Below are positions 53,401 through 64,000 of a DNA stretch of 64,000 nt, piece by piece. The stretch is from the NCBI GenBank assembly GCA_013400155.1, contig VXBM01000001.1, forward strand, positions 4,190,382 to 4,254,381. Reading direction: 5' to 3'. This stretch comes from Helopsaltes ochotensis. Its lineage: Eukaryota > Chordata > Aves > Passeriformes > Locustellidae. The position numbers and the translations under genes are program-made. Numbering within the stretch: the stretch's first letter is position 1; every line of letters starts with the position of its first letter. The notes under the pieces were generated by a model, which worked only from the letters and a program-made list of their open reading frames with translations, was not told the DNA's origin and ran no database searches.

Positions 53401-56400
53401 TTCTTTTCCATTTTCTTTGTAGGCAATTAACCAGAGGCTTACCCCAACCCAGAAATTTACACCAAAAGACTTAATTGCTGCAATGAAAGCCCTAAATGTG
53501 GAACTTGGATTAATTATTGATTTAACATATACCACACGATACTATGAAGTTAAGGTAAGAAAAGTCTAATAAAATAGTTACTGCAACTTTTCTTTTAAAG
53601 TGTTTACACATTTGCTTCCTTTGAATTGGAATAGGCAAGCCATCTAGACTAATTCTATGTCTCCAGTAGAAAATTAATGTTTTATCACAGAGGAGGTAGC
53701 TCATTCTCCCAGCTAGTTGCATTTATGGCTTATTAGTATTATAGTAACTCAGTAATGGATGAAGACTTCAGTGCCAGGCACTGCACAGAAAGTGCAGAAG
53801 AGTTATACCCTTTGTCCTGAAGATATTCTCATTTATTCCTAGGTAATTATTTTTACTGATCCCTTTTTACTTAGTGGAATCCACTAAGAAGGTGGACATT
53901 TTTAAACTACTTTATCATTTTAAAAGTTTTTACCTGTATGGTTCAAACAATTGTGATTAATCAGCCTCCTGTTGAAAGGGAGAATAAATGGAGGCATTAC
54001 AACAGAATGCAAATCTTTGAATGCACATGGCCTCTAGGCATTGAGGGAGTGAATTTCTGAGTATGTACAGGATTGTGGGTAGGAGGGACAAATACTGCTA
54101 ATAATTGTAAAATGGGTTAGAATGGAATGCCAAGAATTTGCTCCCTTAGTTAATGTGCAGCCTTATTAGCAGGGATAAATAAACCTTATGCAGGAACTGT
54201 TCCTTGTCTGAGATGGTCTTTAATATAGAAATGTTACTGGTAGCTTCTGAGAGCATATCTCTGTACAATGGTGTCAAGATTGTTTTCAGTTTCTCTTCAG
54301 GATTTGAACAACTGGTTTACATTGTAATTATGTTAGATACTGCTTAAGGTTTCTAATTGCTGCAAGAGTAAAGTAATTCTTACCATTGCTTTTTTCTTTT
54401 GTTGTTAGGATTTACCTAAAAGTGTGCAGTATAAGAAACTTTATACTGTTGGACTTGAAGTCCCTGATAATGCTACTATCCTACAGTTCAAAAAATGGGT
54501 CAGAAAATTCCTTTGGGAAAATGCAGGAAATGGTAAATATCAGCATCCTATGCTGTAAAAAGAAAAACTCACCAAAATTTTATTTCAGTACTAACTGTGT
54601 CATTTGCCAGGGCTCTCAGGCTTTCTACAGCACTTTGCAGTTCATTGTCATAATCATATCCATTATGCAAGCCACTATGTATTCTTTTTCAATCAAAACG
54701 TCTTTTTCAAAAATGACTAGTAACTTAAATGCCCTTCCTAATAATGTTACATTGGTGTTATGTGTCATAGTAACTGCAGCAAGGCCTTCCTCTGTCTCAC
54801 CCAAATTGTTTACCATCATCTGAGTGTTGTAGCTGCCAGCCCTTGATGGATGTTTTAAATAGCACTGGGTCTCTGATGGCACTGGGCACTGATATGTGTG
54901 AGCAGCTTCAGTCCATTTAGTCTGATGTAGTGTTTTTTAGACTTATGAGTTCATTATTGCCCTCAGATCTGAGCAGTTCTTGAAAATCTGATTACAGACC
55001 CAGTGTCAGTGTTTTGACAGGGTGGCTGTGCTGCTGTTCCAGTGTTTATGCAACAGGACAGTTCTTGCTGAGATTGGATAAGGTGCTTTTTGTGAAAATA
55101 AATTAGTGTGTATTTTGCCAGTGTGTTTGTAGCTTTAAACTTCTCACTTCTTTCGGTAGTAATTCTTTGTAGGCAGATTTTACCTGTTTTTTTATCCAAT
55201 AATGGTAAACCATTCTTTCAGGCCTTTTCATGGTATTTGCGGTGGCTCCTTGGGCATTCTCTTTGAGAAAATGGAGATATTAACTCCCCAAGTGCATACA
55301 GTTTTCACTGCAAAACATAAACAAGGTCTTGCTGTGGGTGATCAACTGTTTTGTGAAAAAGTTCTGACCTAAATTTCAGGTATGAGAGCCTGAATTAGAA
55401 TTCCTGGGAAGATGAAAAAGTAAAAGAAAAAGCCTTTGTCCTTGCTCAAGAAGTTAGTTTGTACATTCTTCCTTTGTTCTTTTTTGGCTTAAGGAAATTA
55501 CCTGGTGATAATTAGTTTTCTTTTGGTTTGGATCTAATGCTTTTTTGTGGGACAAAGAATAGTGCATATCTGAATATGATCTTGAGAGAATCAGTTCTTG
55601 ATTTGTTACTGGATGTTGACCTGCAGTTACAGCTTGTAAGGACATTTTTGCAGAGCTTATGTAGCTTCTGACTTGGGAGAACTTTACTCCTCATCATTTG
55701 GCCTCGGTTTTAGATAATGCCTAAAATATCAGGATTCTTTTTACAAATGCTTTTCAGGAGGTGGGGCTTTTTTACTGTGTGATTTGTTAGGACATCAACT
55801 TGTAATGAACTTATGTGGCAATTTGACTGTTGTGATCTGTGGCAAACACTTATATTTTGTCTCAGTTACATTTTATGTCATTCAAAAGTTTATCAGTGTC
55901 CTGTTTCAAAGACCATCTGTCAGTAGTGCCTCTGCCAAAACTTTGTTATTCTGATGATGATCATTTTTCTTCTAAAATCTAGCCTAAAACTCTTCATCAG
56001 TTACACATTTATTTATGCCAGCTTTACCATTTAAGTATCATTGTTCTCTGTCCCCATTATTCCATTCAGTATCTCAGATTTGGCTTTACAGACTAAGACA
56101 AGCTTCCTTCTTTTATGACCATCATACTAGCCCTTTCTGTATATTGAACTTGTGTGTTTTTCATTACATTTCAATATGAATATAAATAGTCTGCATGGGG
56201 TTTTACCAGTGCCTTGCATGACCTTATTAGATTTTCTGTATTGCTTTTGGAAGTCTCTCATTTGAAACACCCTAGCAATAGTAAGTTATTCTGCCTTTTA
56301 GCCTTTGGCCAATTAGCATAATCTTAAAAAAAAAAAAATCTGTAGAGATTACTGGTCCTTTTTTCTCCATATATTTTATACTCCTAAGCATTTCATACTT

Positions 56401-59400
56401 CCAGGTACATTATGTGTAAGTTAAGTTCCTCAGTTCTACATTTGCTTGTTGAGATTGGATTTCAAACCCATATTTTTTTCTTTTTCCCCTGTTACTGCTG
56501 AGGCGAAGTGCTTTACTTGCCATCACTCTTTCTTTTTTTCTGTATTCTGCAGAGTCAATCTCAGCCATCACAAGTTTGGAAGTAGTGAGCTAACAGCTGC
56601 TAGAGCTCCAGCATGGAGAGGACATCCTATCTGGATGTGTCTCTTGTTTTAGAGGCATGACAGTAGAATTTGTAAACAGCAAGCATTATTTATCATTACT
56701 TTTCTAGAAAAGCAGAGATGATTTTTTGTATTGTGCTAGCTTTCTAATAATTTTACATTTTGAACTATTAAAGACTCTTTCCTTTTTTGATAGAGAAACT
56801 CATTGGCGTGCACTGTACTAACGGAATTAATAGAACTGGCTACCTTATATGTAGGTAAGGCTGTATGAAAGCAGAAATCATTCTTCACAAAAAATAGCAT
56901 CCTTATGTTACTCTGTATTCCCTTTGGGACAATAACATAGTCATATTTTTCTTCAGGTATCTTATAGACGTTGAAGGCTGGGATCCAGAGGCAGCAATTC
57001 AGGGTAGGTATATAGTTTGAACTAAGGCACGTGTCATGTTGTGCTTCACAATTACTGAAAACTCACAAATACCACAATTCTATTTTAGTATCTTTTCAGT
57101 AATTTCATGTGCTGGCTGATACAGAAGATTTTATATCTGACTGTTGATTCTATTCCTGGCAGGACTTGAGCAATAATAAATTGACAGCATAGGAGGAGTA
57201 TGTTTTAGATGCTTAATTTTTTTTTTTTTTTTACTTGGAAGAGTTTTCAGTCATAATTTGCTACCACTACTAGTTTCAGGGTTTGTTTTTTTTTTAATGC
57301 TGCAATGATGCCAGCTTGCTGAAATTCTAACCAAGTTAGAATTGTTTCAAATTGAGCATCTCACGGGGAACAGAAACTTGCCTTTTGCATCTTCGTGGCT
57401 CAGTTTGGCCACATTTCATTAGACTGTATTTTTTTTTTCTGTAGCTTTTGGCGATGCCAGAGGTCATCGCATGGATGGCCTTGTGTATCTCACAGACCTG
57501 AGGACACAGCCGATGCGAAGGTAAACAAAAGCATTTGGTCATATGCTTAGGATTTTCCAGTATGTCTCCTGGCATTTTTAAAAGTTCACTTTCAGTCCTC
57601 AGCCAAAAACCAGTTCCCTCCTAAGCCTTTAATATGAAGCTACACACAGATGTAAAATATATGTGTAGTTGTTTTTGTATTCTTAGATGAATAACATGAA
57701 GTGCAGTGTACTTTCTTCATCTTTTGGATGTATATGGTTTGAAAGATTTTAACCTGACAACTACTACTGAACATTGTTGTGCTTTTATCATACTGTGACA
57801 AGTGTATTGAGTCTGTGTTCTCTCAGAAGCTGAAAGGAGCCACTGCAAAGATGTCTTTGTAAGCTCTGTGATCTGCCTGCTGTTGCTGGCACTGTAGAAC
57901 AAGATACTAAAAACAAAAAAAGTAGAACAGTTTTGAGAATAAAAAAATATGTTAAAGTGGAACATTGTTCTCATCCCCTTGGTTCACAGGAGTTGTATTT
58001 CTGATGTTTAAGAATGTTATGTTTATCATCTTCTCATAAGAACAGCCAACCTTTATGTCTCCCTAAGGTATTTGTGCCAACGATGCCTTGTAACAGTAAA
58101 TTGATTTTAAAATTAATACTTGAGTGATTTGTTTCTTTTTAGATCAATTGAAGGTCCTTTGTTTTGCTTCTATCATGGTTTTCATAGTCTGTGCAGGATT
58201 AAGTTGGATTCATGTCAGATTTTTAAAACAAATTTACAAGGTTAATATTTTTTAAGTTTTCTGTAAGTTTTACTTAAAATTTCTGTCCTTCAGAACTGAA
58301 GAATTTTATGGGAGTGGGTTTTTTCTCTGTCAGTAGTATGCTTTAAAAAAGAAAGCTTATGTGGGATTTTTTTTTTCCTCTTAGTAACCTTGGAATGGAT
58401 GTATGGGATGCAGATGAAGATATTATCCCACCACCACATGCAATGGAAGGATCTGTAGAGCGGTTCCCAAATGAAGATTTTCAGGGGTAATAGGCTGAAA
58501 AATAGAATTCAAAACAAAAACAAACAAAAAACCACAAACAAGCAAACAAACAAAACCATCAAAAAAACCCCAAAACAGAACAACGGAAAAAACCCACAAG
58601 GGAGAAGAATTGTTTCTTCCTGAAAATACCATAGATACCCAAAAGAGATTTTATTAATATAGCCTACTCATGTAAAATGTATTTACAGAATTTGACAAAA
58701 CAACAACAAGATAAGGGAAAGGAAGGGAATGTATACCGTTAGAAGTCTGTAAGTAATTAGTTCACTTAGGAAAATTCAGCTTTACTTTGCTTGTCCTTCA
58801 TTATTCTCCAATAATCTGCAGTTATTTTTAATTAATTTTGAATCACTGTTTTTTCCTGTTTAACAAGTACTGTAGAATTACAGTTGAATGTTTTTCAGAA
58901 CTTCTGCTTTAACACTGAAGGTTTTATAATCTTACATACAGTTTGCATTATTAGTAATTTTGATACCTTCATATTTGCAATGTCTCTCATGTAAATTCTT
59001 GCTTAAAAAGGAATTGTTTTCATTAATGGCTTGTAGCACTTTTAAGTATGATATTCAATACTTCTTAACAGATCTGGGAAAAGATTAAGAATTTATGATG
59101 ACCACTCTCACAATGATTTGCAAGGACAGATGCAGTTGCGAGACTTTGACTTTATGAATAAGGGGCCTGGACAAAGACGAAGACCATTTCATGACCATCA
59201 GACTCAGGATGAATTAAGAGCATCTGTGCAGATGAGAAATTGGGACTACAATAGGGGACCAGAACAAAGACAAAGAGGCTTTACTGATCACCAGTTTTAT
59301 GATGATTATCAAGAAGACACGCAGCTGAAGGACCTAGACATCAGTAACAAGGGACGCAGACAGAGTCTGAGACCTTTTCATGGACACCAGTTTCATGATA

Positions 59401-62359
59401 ATTTGCAAGCAGACAGACAATCTTTCGACTACAACAGAGGCCGGGAACAAAGGCAGAGATCTTTTCCTGACCATCCATCTCCTAATGATTTGCAGGAAGA
59501 CAGGCAGTCAAAGGATTTTGATTTCAGTGGCAGGGGCCGTGGCCAGAGGCGAAAACTGTTCCATGACCACCAGTCTCGTGATGAATTTCAGACTCAAATG
59601 CAGTTAAAAGAATTGGATTCTGCCAGTAGAGGTCCTGGTCAAAGACTAAGATCCTTCCATGACTACGAGTCACATGATGACTTGCAGACACAGATGCAAT
59701 TGGGAGATTTTGAATTTGTTACGAGGGGTCGTGGGCAGAGGTTGAGACCTTTTAATGATCACCAGCCTCGCAATGACTTAAAAACAGAGATGCAACTGAA
59801 AGATTGTGATAATAAAGGTCATGGACAAAGGTGCAGACCTTTTCATGACCCTCAGCCTTATGATGGCTTACAGGAGCAGACTCAATCAAAAGATTTTGAT
59901 TATGGTAATAAAGGACATGGACAAAGGCCAAGACCTTTTCATGATCATCCAGGTCACAATGACTTGCCACGGGAATGGTGTTCAGGCAGGTAAAGCATCC
60001 TTGGGCTGTAAGAACAGAATTAGAGAATAAAAGTGTAAACCTCAGCATTTTTAACTTAAATTTCAAATTAAGTATTTTTTTAAATAAATTATTTTAGAGT
60101 CAATTAATCATCTTTTTAATATATAAATGATCAGTTCGTTAATGTTTCTTGTTTGGGCTAACAGAAGGATTTGATGTAATTGTAATTTTTTTTCAGCTTC
60201 AAAAGGCAGTGTTTTCTTAATTAGAAGGTTGTGCTTCTTTAAAATTTTTGCTTCCTTTACCTTTTAGTCAGCTTGAAACAAAACTCTTGTCCCATTTTGT
60301 TTTGTACAGAAACTTATACTTAAAAAGAAATCCTGGACAGAAAAGGATATGAAATTTTATTTATACCCTCAGCCAAACACAGCTACAAGGAAGTTTGATT
60401 TGTCTTTGTTTATTCCATGAGTTAATGATTTGTTAGAAATCTGCTTCGGGACTTGCATTATATTCTCACAAATACATATATCACTTACTAGTAAACCTAT
60501 TGGGTTCTGACATATTTCAAAATACTTTTAATATTGCAGAATGTATTTCAGATTTATTGGACTAGTTCAGTTTGATTTAATTTTTTCCATTGTACAGCTA
60601 AAACAGAGAATGTTATTACAGTGAAGTATATGTTTTTGAGGTATTAAATTAATACGGTTATTACAGTTTTCATTAAAATGCTAAGTAATCTTTATTAAAA
60701 GAAGAAATATTTTATTTCATTTAATGTGTATTTTTCCCCAGATCTTACAACTGTTGGCAGTCTTCTTAACATGCAGTTCTTTTGGTTATTTGCAGAAGTC
60801 ACTCCTTTTCTTCCCATGAAAATGTACCAGAACCTCATTTTTCCTCATCTCCTTCACTTCACAGAGATTACGGGTCTGATAATGATGACTTTAACAGAAA
60901 TTACAGGTGAGTATCACATATCATTCATTGTTTTCTGACTTACCTTTGTAGTATTACTCCCCATGTTAGCTAAAAAATACAAATTAACTGTAAAAGTGTA
61001 AAACTGTAAGTGTAAAAATCTGTGCTAATATTTTTGCTTAAATGCAGTTTAACCCATTGGATCTGAGCACTGAGCAAATAATGTGACTAATCTGTGGTCC
61101 ATAGCTACTGAGTTTTGGGTGTGATTATTGTGTGAATCCCTGACATAATCATTGTGACAAGCACAGTTGAAGCTAATGAACTATATAATATGAAAATCAA
61201 GTATCGATAAGCTAAAAAGCAAAACACAGATGCTGTATTTAACTCTTAGGTACTGTGTACAATGAGCAAAGGGGTTTTACTGTGCAGGATGGTCAGACAC
61301 TGAACTGGGTTGCCCAGAGCCACCACCCGACATCCTTTAAGAATGAACATAGCCCCTGTACAAATTCATCTAATGAGACTTAGTTTGAGGTGACCCTAGG
61401 TACCTCTAGAGATCCTTTCCAGTCTAAGTGAATCTATAGTTCAGTAAGGGAGAAGATTTTAAAATCATAAAGATTGTTTTGAGTTGGCATTATACACCAC
61501 TTACTTTACCAAGTAAGAAAGGTACTTGAGAGTAAAGAGAATTTAAACCTATATATACATATATATATAAATAGTATGTGCATTTTTAGATCGTTCTGTA
61601 TGTATTTTATAGGAGAGTGAGTCTTCTATTGCAGAAGAATTTATAATTAAAATATTTTACTAAGTATATTATTGCCTGTTGAGACTATGTACTAGAGAGC
61701 TATTGTTATATATTGTACACAAAATGAAAACACAGACTTAGGAAAAAATATCCCCTAGGTAAAGATATCCTGAGTAAACAGGTAATTTTAATTGTAAACA
61801 GCACTTGAAACAAAACTTCCTCCAGAATAACTACTTACTGTAATTTTAATCACTAGAATTGGAAAAATAATACAAAGAAGTTAGCAATATCCATACAGAG
61901 GATTTTAATTTCAGGGGGTAAAAACAAGAATGAGGCTTTGAAATGTTCTTTCAGTGTTAGACACAGTCAATTTCTAGTGGTGGCCGTCAACAATAAATCA
62001 ATTGGTTTATTTCTAAGAATTTCACTGTTTATATTTGTTCTTTCAGTAATCGACCACATTGTCCTGAAGACAATAGGAGACTGCATCCCTCAGAGGAATT
62101 TAATAGAGGAAAAAACAGATTTGCACCATACTCTTCACGAACAATGCACCCATCTTCATCCATACACCAAGAAGATAGTTTAAGAGACTATGAAAGAAAG
62201 CCTTTTCAGGGTGAAACTACCAGAAGCATGGAACAAAGTAAAAGATTACCAGTTGTAACAGTTGATTACAATTATGGTCTGCCACTAGATTGTGGACCTG
62301 AAGAGGAAGAGAGATCACATTATGATTTACCACCAAGAGACCACTACACCTGGAACTGA
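44445..62359 (+). CDS. DUSP11: RNA/RNP complex-1-interacting phosphatase DUSP11 (PIR1), 11 coding exons, 662 aa
   Basis: Coding exons: 44445-44473, 50016-50091, 53423-53554, 54409-54532, 56794-56854, 56957-57003, 57445-57520, 58385-58486, 59072-59989, 60796-60906, 62047-62359. All have AG/GT borders and sum to 1989 nt with one open frame. The protein starts MVKKNTIPDGWRSLTPVGQP and continues with PGTRFIAFKVPL and LGLIIDLTYTTRYYEVKDLP. The dual-specificity phosphatase signature is HCTNGINRTGYLICRYLID (Cys nucleophile and Arg of HCX5R intact), followed by DVEGWDPEAAIQAF. These match human DUSP11 rather than the capping enzyme RNGTT. The enzyme removes gamma and beta phosphates from RNA 5' ends (known for vault, Alu and some viral RNAs), limiting triphosphate-RNA sensing; it is mainly nuclear. 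The C-terminal end (YDLPPRDHYTWN) resembles the human tail. The protein is nearly twice the human length because of a repeat exon. The start is chosen for similarity and an adequate Kozak context (A at -3, G at +4). Confidence 0.94.
44474..50015 (+). other. DUSP11: first DUSP11 coding intron
   Basis: 5.5-kb intron with GTAAGT donor and TTGTAG acceptor. Apart from a CR1 fragment near 46325-46605, I see no further exon or repeat in it. Confidence 0.7.
46325..46605 (+). mobile_element. CR1 LINE 3' end inside DUSP11 intron, sense
   Basis: Typical CR1 terminus: 'aatgaccttaaagttcaaga' then 'ggtttacatcatatgtaagg', 'gggtggtgatgcacaggaat', 'gttttcaaggctggttggat', 'tgtccctgcctgtggcagaa', 'ttagaactagatggtgttta' and 'attccatga'. 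5'-truncated. Confidence 0.9.
56794..56854 (+). other. DUSP11: DUSP11 catalytic exon (HCX5R loop)
   Basis: This 61-nt exon encodes EKLIGVHCTNGINRTGYLIC, which contains the whole active-site P-loop: Cys nucleophile, Gly, Arg and following Thr-Gly. Human has HCTHGLNRTG, so the second position after Thr is Asn here rather than His. The catalytic residues are unchanged. Confidence 0.9.
59072..59989 (+). repeat. DUSP11: coding tandem array in DUSP11 exon: ten ~96-bp units
   Basis: The exon encodes ten consecutive units of 29-32 residues (the last partial), starting at 59079, 59175, 59268, 59364, 59451, 59547, 59643, 59739, 59829 and 59925. The consensus is Arg-x-Arg-Pro-Phe-His-Asp-His, then x-x-Asp-Asp-Leu-Gln, x3, Gln-Leu-Lys-Asp-Phe-Asp, x2, Asn-Lys-Gly-x-Gly-Gln. 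Units share spacing but differ at many positions, and every length change is a whole number of codons (29, 30, 31 or 32 residues). That pattern indicates old duplication kept under reading-frame constraint. The array lies after the phosphatase domain and is predicted disordered and charged. The human protein has an unrelated-looking, Gln/His/Arg-rich but non-repetitive tail here. Confidence 0.93.
61262..61440 (+). mobile_element. degraded CR1 fragment in the last DUSP11 intron, sense
   Basis: Diverged CR1 3' sequence: 'gaactgggttgcccagagcc' (CR1 'ggttgcccagagaggt'-like), 'tgaggtgacccta' and 'gagatcctttccagtc' near the end. Confidence 0.5.
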
Positions 62360-62600
62360 ATAAAAAGGACAGTGTTTGCTTCACTTAGAATTGCTTTTAC
62401 CCATTTTATTTTGTATGTGGACCAATTTTTTTTAAGCAAATTAGTTAAATGAAAATCTCAGTAGTAAAGAACAGGTCTCTGTTGTACAATTAGCTTCTAC
62501 TGATGTTTGGTTTTTTAAATTTATTAGGCTGTATTTGTTAAGTGTTGTTGGAGACAATGTCTCTGTACACATGGAATTAAAGCAGACCTTACTTTAGTGA
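62360..62600 (+). other. DUSP11: DUSP11 3' untranslated region (putative)
   Basis: Short T-rich sequence after the TGA stop, ending near an ATTAAA at 62576-62581. An AATAAA also overlaps the stop codon itself (62359-62364). The extent is inferred. Confidence 0.45.
62576..62581 (+). terminator. DUSP11: ATTAAA polyadenylation signal, likely DUSP11 3' end
   Basis: ATTAAA, the common variant signal, lies 217 bases after the stop. A TG-rich stretch (GTGATTGTGTTTGTTTTTTG, from about 62641) lies about 60 bases further on. Confidence 0.4.
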
Positions 62601-64000
62601 AATTGCAACTCTAAAACAACCCCTTAAACAACTTGCTGAGTGATTGTGTTTGTTTTTTGTTTTACAGTTCTTTAAAATATATGTGATTTCCAGATGCATA
62701 ATAAGACACTGCACTATCAGGTAGACTAGCATTGAAATCATAGGGAAAATAGAAATGAATGAAGCCAAGTTACGTCCAGTTCATGCTTTAATTTGAAAAC
62801 ACAAGTTTGAATTATTGCTAACAATCACTGCAGCATCACAATTTACTTCCATGTTATCTGTACCATCCACTGAACTGACCTAGATCCATTCTTTTTCGTA
62901 GCAGAATTTTTCCCAGATTGCTAAGAACATGTAAGCAAGTGGAGTTTGAATATTCTAAATGTCAAACTTGCGTTTCAGTAATTGGAATATCTCATCCTGA
63001 TTGTGTATTTTTTTCCTGATCCCTTAGGTTATCTATGTTTCAGAATAGCCCACTGCAGGTAAATTTCACCGTTTCTCAGCAACAAATCCAAGGAAGGTAG
63101 GTCATGTATGTCACTTTAGCTGTCTGGACTGGCCAAGGACACTGGTGCCTATGTACTTACACCTTCTCGTTTGTCAGCCATATCTGTCCGGCTCCACAGT
63201 TGTGTTTTTTACTAGTTTCTTCTTACAGCAGAGCAATGCAATCACAACAGAAGACTTACTTCTTCAGGTGAGCTCCTTTTAAGAGTCAGGTATTGAACAG
63301 CCTCGTGAAACTGCCTGTGGCTCTCACAAAGGTAGTGTAACAAACAGTAACAGAATTTATGCCAGCAGCTGCACAGGAGCACCAACAGCTCCTACTGTGG
63401 ATAAAGAAATCATTTCATAGGATGGAAAACAGTATTACCGTAATACTTAGGTAAATTCAAATGCCTACGTTTTTCATTATTGTTACATTTTAATGAAGTA
63501 ATACTTTAAAAGGCATCACAATAAATAAGGATAAAGGTAGACCATTATATTAAAATAAACAATTGAATGCAAGCTACTTAAGTCATACAGTTAAGACACT
63601 GCCTTAAAAGCAAAGCTTAAAAGCATCAAGCAAGAGAGTATAGGTATACACTAGAAAACCGGGAAAAAAAGCATTCGTAGCCAAAACCCAGAAAGTTTTT
63701 TTTTGCCTTTTAGTGGCAGCACAAAACCCAGATTTCCGAATTCATGGTTCTGTACTAAATAAGAGCTAGATGGGAGTATCTTGTAACTCCTGTTGTTTTG
63801 TAACACATGCAAACAGTTCCCCTAGTCAAAGGACTCCATAGATATAAATTCATACTGCAAATGCTTCATTGCCTGTGCAACTGGTAGAACAACTTTGGCT
63901 TTGTTCATTGTACAAACTAAATAGTTTTCTCATTTTCACAGCAGCTTTCTATTTCCCATTAAATTGTATTTGCCATCAAATCTGATGGTGAGCTTCATTC
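62601..64000. other. downstream of DUSP11, nothing recognised
   Basis: AT-rich sequence without recognisable coding exons, repeats or CpG island. It could be intergenic or the 3' UTR/intron of a neighbouring gene beyond the window. Confidence 0.35.

Noticed and set aside
59752..60066. Minus-strand 104-aa frame opposite the DUSP11 repeat exon
   Set aside because: Shadow of the coding repeat on the + strand; no independent support.
50016..62359. Capping enzyme RNGTT as an alternative identity for the phosphatase gene
   Set aside because: The P-loop, LGLIIDLTYTTRYY block and the terminal DHYTWN resemble DUSP11, and there is no guanylyltransferase domain after the phosphatase domain.

Overview
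The window looks like bird nuclear DNA: intron-containing vertebrate genes, several CR1 LINE 3' ends, avian-type solo LTRs, CpG-island promoters, and assembly gaps (N runs) placed in microsatellites and GC-rich promoters. There are no bacterial features. A non-avian sauropsid cannot be excluded from sequence alone.

Two protein-coding genes can be reconstructed exon by exon, both on the + strand. The first is cyclin J (CCNJ). Exons 2-5 are at 20628-25588 and give 360 codons plus stop with an open frame through every junction. Its first coding exon, about 23 residues by comparison with human, is not in readable sequence. It most likely lies in the 700-N gap at 18289-18988, inside the promoter CpG island. 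The second is DUSP11 (PIR1), an RNA 5'-triphosphatase of the dual-specificity phosphatase family. Eleven coding exons run from 44445 to 62359 and sum to exactly 1989 nt (662 aa plus stop).

The most unusual feature is in DUSP11. Coding exon 9 (59072-59989, 918 nt) is almost entirely a tandem array of about ten copies of a 29-32-residue Arg/Asp/Gln/His-rich unit. Human DUSP11 (about 330-377 aa) as I know it has no such array. The exon is phase-symmetric (2-2), so skipping it would give a 356-aa protein close to the human size.

Layout: 1-17830 is gene-poor, with four related solo LTRs (3579-4320, 5354-6046, 6623-7363, 12369-12982), CR1 fragments and a GATA microsatellite. 17830-19200 is the CCNJ CpG island with the gap. 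20628-28350 is CCNJ with a long 3' UTR. 28650-43300 is intergenic: degraded CR1 tails, a possible LTR remnant, a 99-bp poly(A) tract, and a GC-rich 55-bp minisatellite (41576-42030) whose units can form hairpins, followed by a strong CTCF-like motif. 43320-44200 is the DUSP11 CpG-island promoter. 44397-62600 is DUSP11. 62600-64000 holds nothing I recognise.

Functionally, CCNJ is a cyclin-box protein (presumed CDK partner), while DUSP11 trims 5' triphosphates from RNA polymerase III and viral transcripts. They share strand and neighbourhood, but nothing in the sequence suggests shared function.
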